DNA from: Batrachochytrium dendrobatidis JAM81
Lineage: Eukaryota > Chytridiomycota > Chytridiomycetes > Rhizophydiales
DNA: 64,000 bases
Direction of reading: 5' to 3'
Assembly (NCBI RefSeq): GCF_000203795.2
Contig: NW_006281100.1
Location: 422,535 to 486,534 of the forward strand
Both the position numbers and the translations under genes were made by a program. This document shows, piece by piece, positions 45,043 to 56,954 of the stretch; the stretch's first letter is position 1, and each line of letters begins with the position of its first letter. The notes beneath the pieces are model-generated. The model was not told the DNA's origin and did no database searches. It saw only the letters and a list, made by a program, of their open reading frames with translations.

Positions 45043-47128
45043 ATGGCAGCCAACTTCCGCAAGGCATACTACTCATCCCTTGGCGTCAAGACACTCGAGG
45101 TGAAGCCCTCAGTAGAGAATGCATTGCAGGGAAAACTACTTTCAATAGACAGACTCAACAAACTGTGTCTGTGGATCCGAATCCCTCACTTTTATCGACC
45201 TGTAGTATGGAAACTTCTTTTGGGTATGTTCACTAGTAGAATCACTACCAGCCATCCCGAGCATGTCTTGCTAGCTACACTGGTTGATGGCTTGGCCCAA
45301 ACCACACTTGTTTAATTCCAGTTTCTGACTATCGATTAGGAGTAACGCCTGTGCATAAGGAAGCCTGGGGCTTTGTGGCAGAACAGAGACAGCAGCACTT
45401 TGAAATCCTCAAGGAATCAGTACTCTTGCTTACCAGACAGTCACTAGACAGGCAAGCAATTCTACAACTACACTGCCTCAGTTTACAGATGGTTAATTTG
45501 CTGTCGTATTCATGTAAAATGGAACACTTGTATCTGTAACTGCTTGTTTTGAAATAGACAGTGGTTGACTATTTGTTGTGCTTTCCTACTACAAATTGGC
45601 TGCTTCTTCAGTGTTCATCCTATCATCAAACTATAGTTTTGAACTGAGATTATCTATTTTTGGCATAGTCATGTATTGTACAATTGTCAAGTTTGAGACA
45701 ATTCATCTGAATCCAGATATTGGGTTCTGTTGTCAATCAAACTCATCTCTGCTGTATTCTGAAATAAGATACGATCACAATCTAGCTCAAGAAAGCAATG
45801 ATTGCATATCTCAGGAATACAACTGCTATTTCCATGTCAATCACTCAATGTTGATGTGTAGAAAAGGAAAGTTGAAGACAGCAAATGTGAGATTTACTAA
45901 AGCAAAGATGTGGTGCAAACATTCGTCCAGTTCTTATCGAGTGATTGAATTTGCATGAATACGACTGTAATTGGCTATACAATTGATTCCCAATACCATC
46001 CTGATACTTGACTTTATACCGCTAAACTAATTATTTTGTATTACATATTCTAGAATTGATGAGGATTTAACTCCATTACTACTGGCCCAAATGATCCAAC
46101 TTGAACTAATACAAGATACGCCACGGACAATATCACAAGTAAGATTGCACAATGCTATTAATTGATGTGCTTCCAACTGGAGTTTTGAATTCAAATCGTA
46201 TATACGCATACATTCTAATGCGAGTATTATAGACTATAACAAATGAAGAGCCTCCAGAACATTTACTGGCCATTTCAGCCGCATTTCTAGAAATTAGCGA
46301 TTCAAGCGATCAAGATGCATTCTGGATCTGTTTGCATTTTATCAAGAAAATGCACATTGACATTTCAAAATCTCCCAAATCTGGCTCACAGTATTTGAAA
46401 ACTGCATTTATTGGAAATAATCCTGTTGCAGATTTGATTGCTAAATCGGCTGCTGTATATCCTGGACCAGAGCAACCGTTGCTAGTGTCTGCTGATCAGG
46501 TAAAAGTTCTATGGAATTTTAACTGTTTTGTATAGAATCAATTATTTGTTGGTTGCCATCAAATTCGAGGTATTGCAAGACTAACCTTTTCAGCCATTGA
46601 CTGAAATCACTGTTATTTTTTGTATTTTAACTCTTGATTAGCCATTCATCAATGATATCAGATCTAGTATAGATACAATGAAATATCTGTTGAGTTTGCA
46701 CAATCTACAGCTTTTTACTTATATCCAACGACTGAATGTCGCATGGCATGATGTATGTAGCTGTTGGTTTCGCTGCTGCTTTGCAAATGTAATCTCCTCT
46801 CATGCAATAGAGAGTGTTTGGGACATTGTCATTGGTGGTGCGCCAGGTATTTTACCATATCTGGGGTTATGCTTGCTACTCTCTGCCAGACGAAAGATTG
46901 AAGCATGCCGATCTGCAAAAGAGTTTGCTGCATTAATCCCACAGGTATGTGCATACAACCTGTGCCTTGTGCAGCGTTTATGATTTGCTTTTGCTAATCG
47001 TTGTGGATCAGATTTCAAAATTTGTGGATGTAGATTCAGTAGCAAACATGTCGATCGATATGTGGGAAATTCCAGTACTGGAGCGTATGTCTAAAGAAAC
47101 TCGCAAGCTGCTTGGATATCGGTTTTGA
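45043..47128 (+). CDS. TBC1D7: TBC1D7-like protein, third subunit of the TSC complex
   Basis: Six exons (45043-45223, 45340-45505, 46054-46138, 46233-46499, 46642-46944, 47012-47128) encode 372 aa. The start MAANFRKAYYSSLGVK matches the NFRSVYYEKVG start of TBC1D7, then LCLWIRIPHFYRPVVWKLLLG. Later blocks match too: EHLLAISAAFLEISDSSD, a TBC-core helix DVCSCWFRCCFANVISSHAI then ESVWDIVIGGAPGILPYL, and FVDVDSVANMSIDMW near the end. TBC1D7 binds the hamartin coiled coil and stabilises the TSC1-TSC2 GTPase-activating complex, which turns Rheb off and restrains TOR. Exon 2 can only be spliced in frame if the donor is GTATTC at 45506 or GTCGTA at 45503, both inside a transposon's terminal repeat. 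The protein is somewhat longer than human TBC1D7 (293 aa). Confidence 0.88.
45501..45967 (+). mobile_element. TIR element copy C (467 bp), overlapping a TBC1D7 splice donor
   Basis: The left end is CTGTCGTATTCATGTAAAAT and the right end inverted is CAGTCGTATTCATGC. The right flank is TA at 45968-45969; the left flank has decayed to TG. Internal blocks match copies A and B in the same order. The left TIR supplies the predicted 5' splice site of TBC1D7 intron 2. Confidence 0.82.
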
Positions 47129-47334
47129 TTGTCATTTGCATTTTATGCTTTTCAATACACTGCTATTATCTGGTGTCGTTTGTATAGTTTTAGAAATGGT
47201 TGTACACCAGTATTTGGCGGAATTGAATATGCTTCAATAAACTATACTATTTTTGTATCTACTATATTTATATTTAAAGAGTCATATAGATACACAATCA
47301 TTTAAAGAATAGCTTAATGGATGCCTTGAAACCA

Positions 47335-48431
47335 TTACAGATTAAAGGCTGTAATTAGTTTCCAGATCATAGCTACAACAATCTGCAATACAATCCACGA
47401 GATACCGAATCCTCCAGTTGAGATGCTGGCCGATCTAACTGGATTTACAGTGTTGTCCATAGGCCATTTAGATGCAAGATTACCATTGTTGTTATAGCAG
47501 TAGATATCAAGGTATTCCAAACTTGAATTGAAAAGATTTGCACTGGTCCAAGGAATCTCGCCGCCAGCCCAATTGCTGACTCCTCCACCGACAGACCCAC
47601 CATCCCAAATCGAGATTTGCACAAGAGATGGAGTGGATGGATACCATTCCTCTCCAGGTGGTGTCATGGGAGACTGTGATTCTGCACCATCACGACGATG
47701 TATACGAACAATTGTTCCATCTACCGCATAGCTAGAGTTACATAGAGTTAGATTCCAACATTCATACATTCATACAGGAATCAGGACACTCACGTCAGCA
47801 CATCTGGTTTCCAATCAATTGTGTAATCATGGTAATCGGCGATTCCATGGGCACTTTCAATGGGGTGTTTTTTGCCATGAATACCCATTTCCTTGATTCC
47901 TTTATAAAACACATTGGATTCGGCAAAACCTGGACGAGCACCAATAATTTCCCAATCGATTTCATCTCCTCGAGAAGACATGGTAATAAATGTGGTGATA
48001 ATGCCTGGAATAGGAGAAGATTTAATTCTAGCAGTAAACCGACCATAGAGGATGTAGCGAGTTGTAGACAACGATGTGATGATTCCTTTTCCGTCTGGTC
48101 CCCTTTTAAGGTTCATTGTAATTCCTCGCGGGTTAAAATACTAAAATAAAATGTGTTAGGTGGGGCGATGGAGCCATAAACTGAAAAGCGTTAATCCACT
48201 CAAAAACAACTGTATTACCTCGATTGAACCAGTGTCCAAAGCCATATCATATTTGGAAACATCAACACTTAGCCGAGTAGCTATAGAGCTGCTACCATAC
48301 AAAGGAATCATCCGGGTGCTATCAAGCGTAATACGGCCAGTGTAGCAGTTACCAGTATTACTTGAATTGACAGCAGCATATCCTAGAGTGAATAGAGTAG
48401 CAGTGATTATAAAAATAGGCAAGTCTAACAT
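47335..48431 (-). CDS. Wall transglycosylase of the CRH/GH16 family, GPI-anchored
   Basis: Three exons (48431-48219, 48140-47794, 47731-47335) join to 318 aa. After a signal peptide (LPIFIITATLFTLGYAA), the GH16 catalytic motif DEIDWE carries the nucleophile Glu131, the helper Asp133 and the acid/base Glu135. The aromatic-rich segment EWYPSTPSLVQISIWDGG and the NWAGGEIPW block are CRH hallmarks and lie on the donor-site side. The hydrophobic C-terminus (GISWIVLQIVVAMIWKLITA) is a GPI-attachment signal. CRH enzymes cut chitin chains and join them to beta-1,6 or beta-1,3-glucan in the wall. The product, together with the chitin deacetylases in this window, acts on wall chitin. Confidence 0.88.
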
Positions 48432-48746
48432 TATAAAGTAGCCAATTGGTATTTGTAAATTGTTGGAATTACGGCAAGTTCAAATTCTTTGTGGCGTCTA
48501 ATTCGAGTATTTACTCAGTCATTCGTCGGGGTTAATGTTCAAGTCTGTGAATCAATGCAACTGTAGACGCTGTTTATCGAGTCAATCCAATTCGTCAATC
48601 GCTTTAGACAGCGTGCATGACTTTCATGTATTGGTCAAGCTCAACACTTTTAATTGCTGTGCTTGATGAATCAAGGGACCGAATCAATTGCATTCAATTG
48701 GATTCAACCTGATTTCCCTTTACTTGTTTATTATTCGATATAGCAA

Positions 48747-49892
48747 ATGAATTCATTGCCTTTGGAGCTCAAGTTGCTATTTATCAAGTTTCTCGAACCT
48801 AGAGAAATATCCAGGCTTGCTAGGGTAACTTTTCACATATCTGGCTTCATGATACAAGCTGCTGTTCTGATTCTATCCAGACCACTCATCCATTTATTTA
48901 GACTTGTCGAAATAATTATGAAGCAATCAGTTCTTGTGTGTGTTGGGAAACTGTATTTGAAGCAAGGTTTGACAAGGTAGGCTCTAGTCTTTAAGCTATT
49001 TAAACTACCATCTAACCCTGTGATGCTCTGTACTCTAGTGTGAATTGCCAGAAGACAGACTAAGCTCGAAATCCGTGTATCAGCAGCTGCACAAGCATTC
49101 TGGTAAGCTGGCTCTACAGAATAAGCCGAATACTATAAAAACTAGTCTTTGATGTGCTCATACATGCTGCATAATTTAAAATAACTTGATAGTACGATTG
49201 GGACCTCGCAATCTGACTATTTGCTGGATGAATGATCCACATTACTGGGAAACAGTTGTCGAGCCAAACAGTACATTTGGAGAGGTTGCTCAACTCCACA
49301 GTGTGTGTTGGCTTGATGTATGTATATCTTGTTTCTCAAACTTCTGACTACTTGTGTCAAGAACAGTATCATAACCTAGGATGTATATGTAACTACCATG
49401 GCATAGATTGCTGGAAACTTCAAGGGAGTGCCTCGCGGTGAATACTATCCAGTAATCAGATTCCAGACTGGCGAATACATTGGATTTCTAGATCGTGCAA
49501 ATATCACATTCAAGGTGGTGTTGGGCCATACTGAGCAACCACCAACTCATGTGCCAGTTGAAAGTACAAAAAAGTTTAATGTTGTAAAGGACATTGACCA
49601 CTGGCAAGATTTTGTAATGGATCCAATCCATGTCGGAACTTGGCCCAATGCTGATGCATACTACAGTATCTCGTGTACGATTTCTGGTCACGATAGATCT
49701 TGGAAAAACAAGTTTAAAATCGATTCAATCTATCTGCATGATGTGAAAAAGGGACTGGAATCTCTTCATGTGTTTCAACCTGAACCTGAAGTTGTCTCTG
49801 ACAATGAGGAAGCGGAACCACATGAAGACACTCTTGATCCAACAGTGCATGTGCCGCGATTAATGATCCGAGGTCGGCCTATGCAGCGTTGA
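48747..49892 (+). CDS. F-box protein with a PP2/Nictaba-like C-terminal domain
   Basis: Five exons (48747-48824, 48902-48976, 49039-49102, 49193-49317, 49407-49892) join in phase to 275 aa. The first two exons form an F-box: LPLELKLLFIKFLEPREISR then LARTCRNNYEAISSCVCWET. After a linker the second half has the PP2 signature: LGPRNLTICWMNDPHYWET, FGEVAQLHSVCWLD and a downstream beta-rich region with RGEYYPVIRF. Plants pair F-box with PP2 in the PP2-B lectins; such proteins are SCF ubiquitin-ligase adaptors that bind glycans or glycoproteins. Here the same combination is in a fungal setting. The last 40 residues are acidic and disordered. The PP2 call is from motif pattern and should be checked by profile search. 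Confidence 0.65.
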
Positions 49893-50200
49893 CAGACTAG
49901 ATCTTCATGATTCAGTTGATCAAAATCGATTTGCATTCAGTCAAGAACGATTGCTGCTATGAAAACTGTAATGTTGAACAGTTGGTTTGACATTACAAAG
50001 CTGTTGATTGCTACAGTCTAGTCATTTTTTCATACAATCCTCTAATAAATTGATCCGCATATTTCAAAAAACGATCCACAATATAGCTCGGTTTATTTCA
50101 CCACCTTGGCTTGTAGTGCTGATGGTATTTTGTAGAATTGAAAAAACGATATATGATTTACAAAGCAAGTTATAAAGCCACACGGCTTGCGTCAAGTGTT

Positions 50201-51832
50201 TTATCCTTTACAATCTGGATCTGGTACACCATCAAATCTAAATGTTTTCAGAGGAGAAAAGGTTCTGAAATGAATGTCAAAATCATATGTTGGTGTATCA
50301 TTCACGTTTGGAGTACGTGCAGCAGGTAGCATTGGGGTTACTCCATGCGGGCTAGTGGGAGAATCAATCCTCTGAATGTTTGTATTGATTGTTAGCGGAT
50401 TTGTCATATTGCCATCTGTATTGTAGAATGGTTGACGAGAAGCACTCATGATCGGAAATGTATTCATAGGAGGTGGTACTTTTTCAGTAGCGTATTGGTC
50501 AATGTCCTTATCTGGATGGCTAATACGACTCCTGAATTGACTCGACGGCTATTAAAAGTTGCATCCGTAGCAAAATAAATTTGGTTAGAACATCTAAACA
50601 ATAAAATGTTGCTGCTTCAACCAGAATCTCGACTGTTTCACTAATAGAGTTTGGTAGTAATATGCAAATAAATGGTAGTGCTGTTGGCATTGTACCTGCA
50701 GTGTGACTTTGCGAAATATATAGATGAATAATACAGCCAACACGATGAATACAGATGCAGTTATAATGGCTGCTTTTTCGGAAGCCCCCAATCCACTATG
50801 AGCAGATTCTGAATTCAATGCGTGATTGTTCCCGTCGGCGGGTTTTGTTTCAGCTGGCAAAAGTGATGTACCACCAGCTGTTTGTGTCTAAAACAAAAAA
50901 TGCAAGTAACTGAGAGTGAATATTTGAAATGAGTGTATTAAATCTTGCTATAGATAATAGGAAAAACTATGCATACCGGGTTTGCGGTTATGATACGATC
51001 AGTAAGAGTCGCTGTAAATGGTAATGTAGATACTATACCAAATGTTATTATTCAACTGCAACAATTTCAAACCAACTAATCATCAAACCAAGACTTATTT
51101 ACCAGATGATAATTTGGAAGATGGTAAGCTGCTATCTACAAATGACGCGGTGATGAGGGTATTTTGAACTGGAGCAGTACTGGTTGTAGCGACCATCGCA
51201 GAACCAGCGACTCCATTGGTACTTGTTTGAGCGATTGTGAGTTGAGGATTAATTGCTATTCCAGTAGTTTTGCTTACAGATGGACTGGTAATGCTTATTC
51301 CTGCATTGGATTTTGGATCTATCGTAGTTGTAGTAATAAAGACCGATGTAACTGGGCCATTGCCATGTCCTTCCTCTGATTGTGCTGCTGTACTTGCAGA
51401 CGATTGAACAGCATTTGTAGAAGAGATAGTGCTAGATGCGGAAGTAGCTTGAGTTGATATTTCTGCGGCTACTGGCGGTTGCCCAACTGCGCGCGATTCA
51501 AGTCGTCGAATGGCAAAGTTTAGTGAATTTGCCTTTCGTCGCGTTTTGGGCAATGCGGCCAGTGGGAGCCACAATGGGCGGTCCAATAAAAGAGGCTGGT
51601 CTTCAAGCTTTTCTTTCTGCAGTTTAAACAGTGATGTTGGCGGTAGAAAGAATGCTAATGCAGAGATAGGCGTATCCACCAATGGTGTTTCGTAAACAGG
51701 TTGAGCCATAGGTTGCTGCAGGGATGATTTTCTATTTAAAAAATCTGTATCGGAAATACGCTCTAGATCTATGCACAGTCCAATAGCAACACATATCTTT
51801 GTTAATATACTCATGTGCTCTTTTAGGATCAA
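50201..51832 (-). CDS. Single-pass membrane protein A, Ser/Thr-rich ectodomain
   Basis: Four exons (51832-51103, 51011-50977, 50887-50696, 50548-50201) join in phase to 434 aa. A hydrophobic N-terminus (ILTKICVAIGLCIDLE) is a probable signal peptide. The ectodomain is Ser/Thr/Ala-rich, then comes a helix AAIITASVFIVLAVLFIYIF with a basic stop-transfer residue pair, and a cytosolic tail of about 130 residues. This is the architecture of fungal wall-stress sensors of the Mid2/Wsc type, but I see no WSC Cys motif. Function is therefore only suggested. Proteins B and C nearby have the same general plan. Confidence 0.6.
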
Positions 51833-52515
51833 GTAAACTCGTTCGATAATGCAATGAGCTGAAATGTGGCTTTGAGAAGTCTAAGCAGAGTAGAATTCAA
51901 TTAGTATTAGTCTATGCAAAGCTAGTTTCAGTAACAAAAGATGGCTTGCACTCGTCATAATTACCTTGTTCGTGGTGTAGATGCAAGATAGCCCGAGTCT
52001 GAATTTAGACAAATGGGTGCTATTTTCAATCGTATTTCTAGAAATATGATTCAGGCAGTCCAGGGTCGATAAAAGTAGATGTTTGATTTATAAACCCAAT
52101 TTGAAACCAAGAGTAGCTCGTAAATTGAGTAATCGAAGCTATTGTCAATTCAGAGTTACAATAGTGTATTGGTCTGTGAAAAAGTCCAGATTTAAAGGAA
52201 TAAATATCATAAATCATACATATCTGGTACCAATGGCAGCAATGTCGGAGTTTTACGGCGTATTCATGTAAAATGAAACGTTTTCGTATTTATCTTGCAA
52301 TGACTCTTGTATTTTGCTTTGGAATAAACAATGATTAAATGTTCTTTGTTTTCCTACTAGAAGCTGACTGGCTTATTCAATACACGTTCAACCCTTCCTC
52401 AGTATTTGGAATTGCGCATCGTACAAAGCCATTTGATTACTGTCGGCAATTTTCAGTAGGGTTATTGATTAACCGAGTTTTTGTCGTATGGTTTAAATAG
52501 ATATATATTAGCTGG
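51833..52515. other. Intergenic between membrane protein A and TSC1 with one TIR element
   Basis: It carries the promoter of membrane protein A, a TIR end at 52256 and sequence like the left half of the element to about 52440. No gene is seen. Confidence 0.45.
52256..52440 (+). repeat. TIR element, left-hand part (copy F)
   Basis: TA followed by CGGCGTATTCATGTAAAAT is a left end. The next 100 bp match copies A and C (TGTATTTTGCTTTGGAATA, TTTTCCTACTAGAA). No right end is found, so the copy is truncated. Confidence 0.65.
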
Positions 52516-55500
52516 TTAATTTTGCCATCTTGTGCAGCGATATTCAAAAAATCTGTACTTTATTAATGTGGTCAAATTCCACTCGTAGCCACCTGGATGG
52601 ATGCCCAGATGATTGCTGCCGTTCATGATGTAGATGTATTCACTGCTTGCATCTTGGACGTCATATCTACAATCCTAGACTAAATTCAGAGTTTACAATC
52701 AAAACAGTATGTAAAAATAAAATCAGATTCAAATGACACTGAAACATGTCATTCCTTATTGCACTATAGATTTACCTGTAAAAGAAGATGCAGTTTCCTC
52801 AAACTTGCATATTTGGCATCTTGTGCTTCAATCTTTTTTTGAAATTGCTGTTTTAATAACTGCATGTGACCAGACTGCATTTCAAGTCAGCAAAAGCCAT
52901 TTGTATTTAGATTAAAATAGATTAATATTGTTCATATTTGAATGTACCTGTTCCTTGACTTGTCCTTCAAATCGCACGAGCTCTTGATTCTTAAACTCTA
53001 GCTGCCCTTTTAAAAATGCCAGTTCTCTGCCAAGTTATAGTCAATATCAATGAGATGCCACAAAACCGCGAATAGATATCTAATTTCAGTATGATGCCAA
53101 AATACAACTTACTGTTGCTCAAAAATAAATCTGTCTCGCTCACGCTCTGTAGCATCAAGAATCATTTGGAGTGTCTCGATTCGCATGGTAAGAGTAGTTA
53201 CTTGATCATTTATAGACATGTCTCTAGTCAACTGTACTTTGTCCAATCCGGAATGCCTCTCTGATTCAACGACTTGAGTACTCGTATTGTTTTTGGCAAT
53301 GAGCTTAGTTTGAAGATCTGACAGCACAATCTCACACTCCTTCAACCGAGTCGAGTCTCTTTCAGCCAGTACCAATTTGGACTCTGATTGCGACAACAAT
53401 CGCTCCGAGTCGGCCAGTCGCGATTTTAATTCCACATTGTCCTTGGCCGTGCTCTCCAACTTTCCTGTTAAATTCTGTACACTTGATCTAAGAGATTGAA
53501 TCTCATTCCGCATCTCCTTGAGTCGTTTGGTGTCTTCTTCATCATGCCCTTTGTGTCGTTCACGCAAATGAATACTTTCTTGTCGTAGTCTGTCAACAAG
53601 CTGTCGCTGCTCGGCAAGCTCGCTCGATTGTTGCTTGAACCTCAGATGCTAGAATGTACATACGTTTGATATTAAAGTTAGTTTGGTCAATCAGCGTGTT
53701 AATTTCAAAGTAGAGTCATCGATACTTTAAAAACAAGAGTCGAGCATTACATACCAAATTTTGGATACTCGCATCTCGAAGTCCAGCTTCAAATGCATTT
53801 TTGTGTAACCGCCGAATATGCATCATATGATACTGCCGCATGCACTCCTTGAAAAAAGACTCATTCATCAACACATAGTAGTATATCCGTAGCAGCAGCA
53901 TGGGTGATGCTACAAGATCACAATCATGCTCACGTAAAACACTACTCGATTCATTCAGAATCATGCCCTAGGGTTGATTCAACGATATATTTTTAGCATG
54001 AGTTTGATATTTCACTAATTAGGTAAAACAATATCCTGAAATACAAAGATTAAAATATGTATGTACTTGAAATTGAGAAATATGACCGTGCAATGCCTCA
54101 TCGATTAGTGCAACTTGATTCAAGCACGCTTTAAAACTCGACTCCAACGCTTCCGTTTGAAATTTTACAGTTGTTGGTACAGTATGAGCATTGAAGCAGC
54201 CCAAAGTATCTATTCGAAGACTCATACACTCCACCATGATTTCCGACGCTTCTTTGGTAGTGAACCACGGATTGCTCAGTTCGGTTGCAATAGTTGCTGT
54301 GACAATACTGGGGTGTATGCGATGTTCTCTCACTAAATCCTAAAATACAATTTCTCATTTAGATATAGATACAGACAGATTGCATGGTTCCATAATTTTG
54401 ATACTAAATTAAAGTAAAACATGTAGATGAACAACTCGAATATGTTTTGCTTACTCTTACTCGCCGTTGAAACAAGTCTTCTTCCTCTACTTCAATCGCC
54501 TCATACGCCATTTCCCGAACCTTGACAAACACATCTTTTACTGGCATGAATTTTACAGAAAATTGTTCAGACTGTTGTAGTATTGGCGCAAGTTCAGATA
54601 TGCCCGAGCTTAATATCCGCTGAAGTTGCGCAATTACATTTGCAGGAAACATTCCATAAAGCACCGTAAAATAATTATCAATACATCTTCGTGTTGCACA
54701 TATCGAAAACTGGAGCAAATGTTTATCATGAGCTATAATGATATCGTCCAACATCAAAAAATAATAAAGTATAAGCGCATGCAAAATACCACTAATCTAT
54801 AAATGAGCACTGGTAATGTAGACAATGCATGGATATACCATCTTGGAGTTCAGGTACTTGAGAGCTTATTTTCATAATCTGTGGATATGTCAGTTCCCAA
54901 TGCAATGCTCTTAAAAATGAATTCATCAGTCGCTCAAAGCGAGCAACTGCCTTTGATGACACGATTGGCAACAGAATAGTAAGAATAGTGAGTGCAGCTG
55001 TAAATGTCGCCACATCACTGTCAATCTACAATTTTATTAATTTGAATCAGCCAAAATCAAATATGTATAATACATTGTAAAGACTTTAAGCTGAATCCTA
55101 TGCATTGAAATAGAATTATTGTTGGCAAGTTAAATCGTTTAGTTACCGTAGCAGAGTGCACAACACTTTCAAACAAAACCGAGTCAATCAAATAGTATGT
55201 TGGAGCATCCTAATGACCAAAGTATACTCAAAAATCAGATTAAAATCAGCAGCATGACTTGTGACAAAACCCAACTCACCTCCCAAATCAAAAACGCTTT
55301 CAGGAGCATGAATGATCTGAGTCGAGTTACAGGATCTATTGCCATTTCATTCAACAGACTATAAAACACCAATGGTTTGCTCATACCAAATGAGAACAAA
55401 ACATGATACAGTGCAGGAAGCACCTGTGAGCGAAATGGTTTGACAGCTTGATCCAAATCGGTTAATGTCTGCTTTGGATCAATCTGAGATGTCAATGACA

Positions 55501-56188
55501 GATTTACGGTAGTATTTTCTTCAATGTTACTACTCAAGGAATCGGCGAGTGCAATCTCTCGAGACTGCGATGCATTCACCTCGGTTGGATTTGATTCCAA
55601 ATGCCAGAAATCTGATTCGGCTACACACTTGTCCAATACTGTACGAGCGGCAGATTTGAATCTGTCAGCATATACACCATTCACATCCAATCCAGCCTGA
55701 AAGTCTGTCCTGAGCAAAGCAATCAGCAGTTTTTGACAAGTCTGGTTTTGATCACTTGTGGATGCAATGCGATGAGTAAGAACTGGCCACAACAGTGGCT
55801 CGAAATAGTCTGCAAATACCCGCAATGGATCCAGTGCTGGCAGCAACATATTCAAACAAGAAATAAACCTGTGAAGGGAGCAAGTATGAATCATATTTAT
55901 GGATGGGTTTGAAGTTATGGCAGTTTGCTGTACAAGTTGTAAAGACTTGAAATGAGTCTTTAGGTCGTCAATAACCTTGTCAGATTCGACAGTTGACGAA
56001 GTTGAAGGTAGATCCCAGGGTTGACTAAACACAAAGGCTTCAATGGATTCTGTAGGTAACGGCTTATTAAACACAATGGATTCATTTGTATTGGTATTAG
56101 TTGTCCAAACCAGTGAATCTAATAGGACTGGTTTGAGTTGCTTCCAAGTAACAGTTGACATTCTAACAATGGGTTGAGTTGAATTCAA
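52516..56188 (-). CDS. TSC1: Hamartin, TSC1 subunit of the tuberous sclerosis complex
   Basis: Ten exons join in phase: 56188-55280, 55209-55147, 55025-54858, 54796-54455 (or 54461), 54339-54067, 53967-53755, 53648-53113, 53026-52948, 52874-52776 and 52674-52516, about 935-945 aa. The likely start is ATG 56161 (MSTVTWKQLKP). The N-terminal helical repeat domain has the hamartin landmarks LTILTILLPIVSS, FTVLYGMFPANVIAQL and REHRIHPSIVTATIATELSN, which parallel the family's LITMLPMIPQS, HRLYGMYPCNFVSFL and VRIHPELVTGS. The C-terminal half is a long coiled coil (LLLRIYYYVLMNESFFKEC, then RLKEMRNEIQSLRSSVQN) that carries TBC1D7 binding in animals. TSC1 stabilises TSC2, the Rheb GAP that restrains TOR. 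The last exon and stop are less certain. The loop between the helical domain and coiled coil is shorter than in humans. Confidence 0.9.
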
Positions 56189-56954
56189 GAGTTTTTATTT
56201 GATTTTTCCTCGATTTTCAATATTCATTAAAATCAAATACCAATTTGATTCTGATAAAGTCTTGAGTTATATGGAATCATGATTTTAAATCAGCAGTGTT
56301 GTGCTAGACAGTTTACAACTGATGAATGATATCATGACGTGATGAAAGAATCCATTGTTACAGATAATCGCTGGCTCAACATCTGTCGAGACAAACCAAC
56401 TTTAACCACTAGTTTAAAATAGGATCAAAGTCATCCATGTTTAATAGGTTGCTGTCTGATCTTATGTATTGTAACATGTTTAAAACACCAACGTCGTCGA
56501 TGCAGCTACTGCCAACAACCAACTCAAAGATTATTAAACTGCAACATTGCATCGACTCGAATCCCCACAATACATTCAGATTCACCACGTTTCAATTCCT
56601 CACAAAATATAAAAGGTACAGATATATATTTGAAACAATTTTCTAGTCAGGAAGCTCCAAAAGTAACAATGAGTTGTCAACCATATAACAATCTCGAAAA
56701 GTTTCTACTTTCTGAAAGCAAACGAGTGTGGTGTGGAAACACCACATAGTAGTGTCCATATACATTCCCACAACAAAAGCAAATAGTTTGATCCATATAT
56801 ACATCAAGTCGTAGCCAAAAAGTACAATATAACAAGCAAAAAGGAAAGGGCAAGCAGAGCCCAAGATTATTACAACAAACCATGTCAAGTTGATCAAACT
56901 AAATCAGTGCAAAGTACTGGGGGTTGGAAAAAGGTCTACAATACTAATGGTACA
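56189..56954. other. Intergenic between TSC1 and membrane protein B
   Basis: It should contain the TSC1 promoter. A minus-strand ORF at 56643-56897 is hydrophobic (NLTWFVVIILGSACPFLFAC) and could encode a small membrane peptide, but it has no recognisable family and may be chance. Confidence 0.4.
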
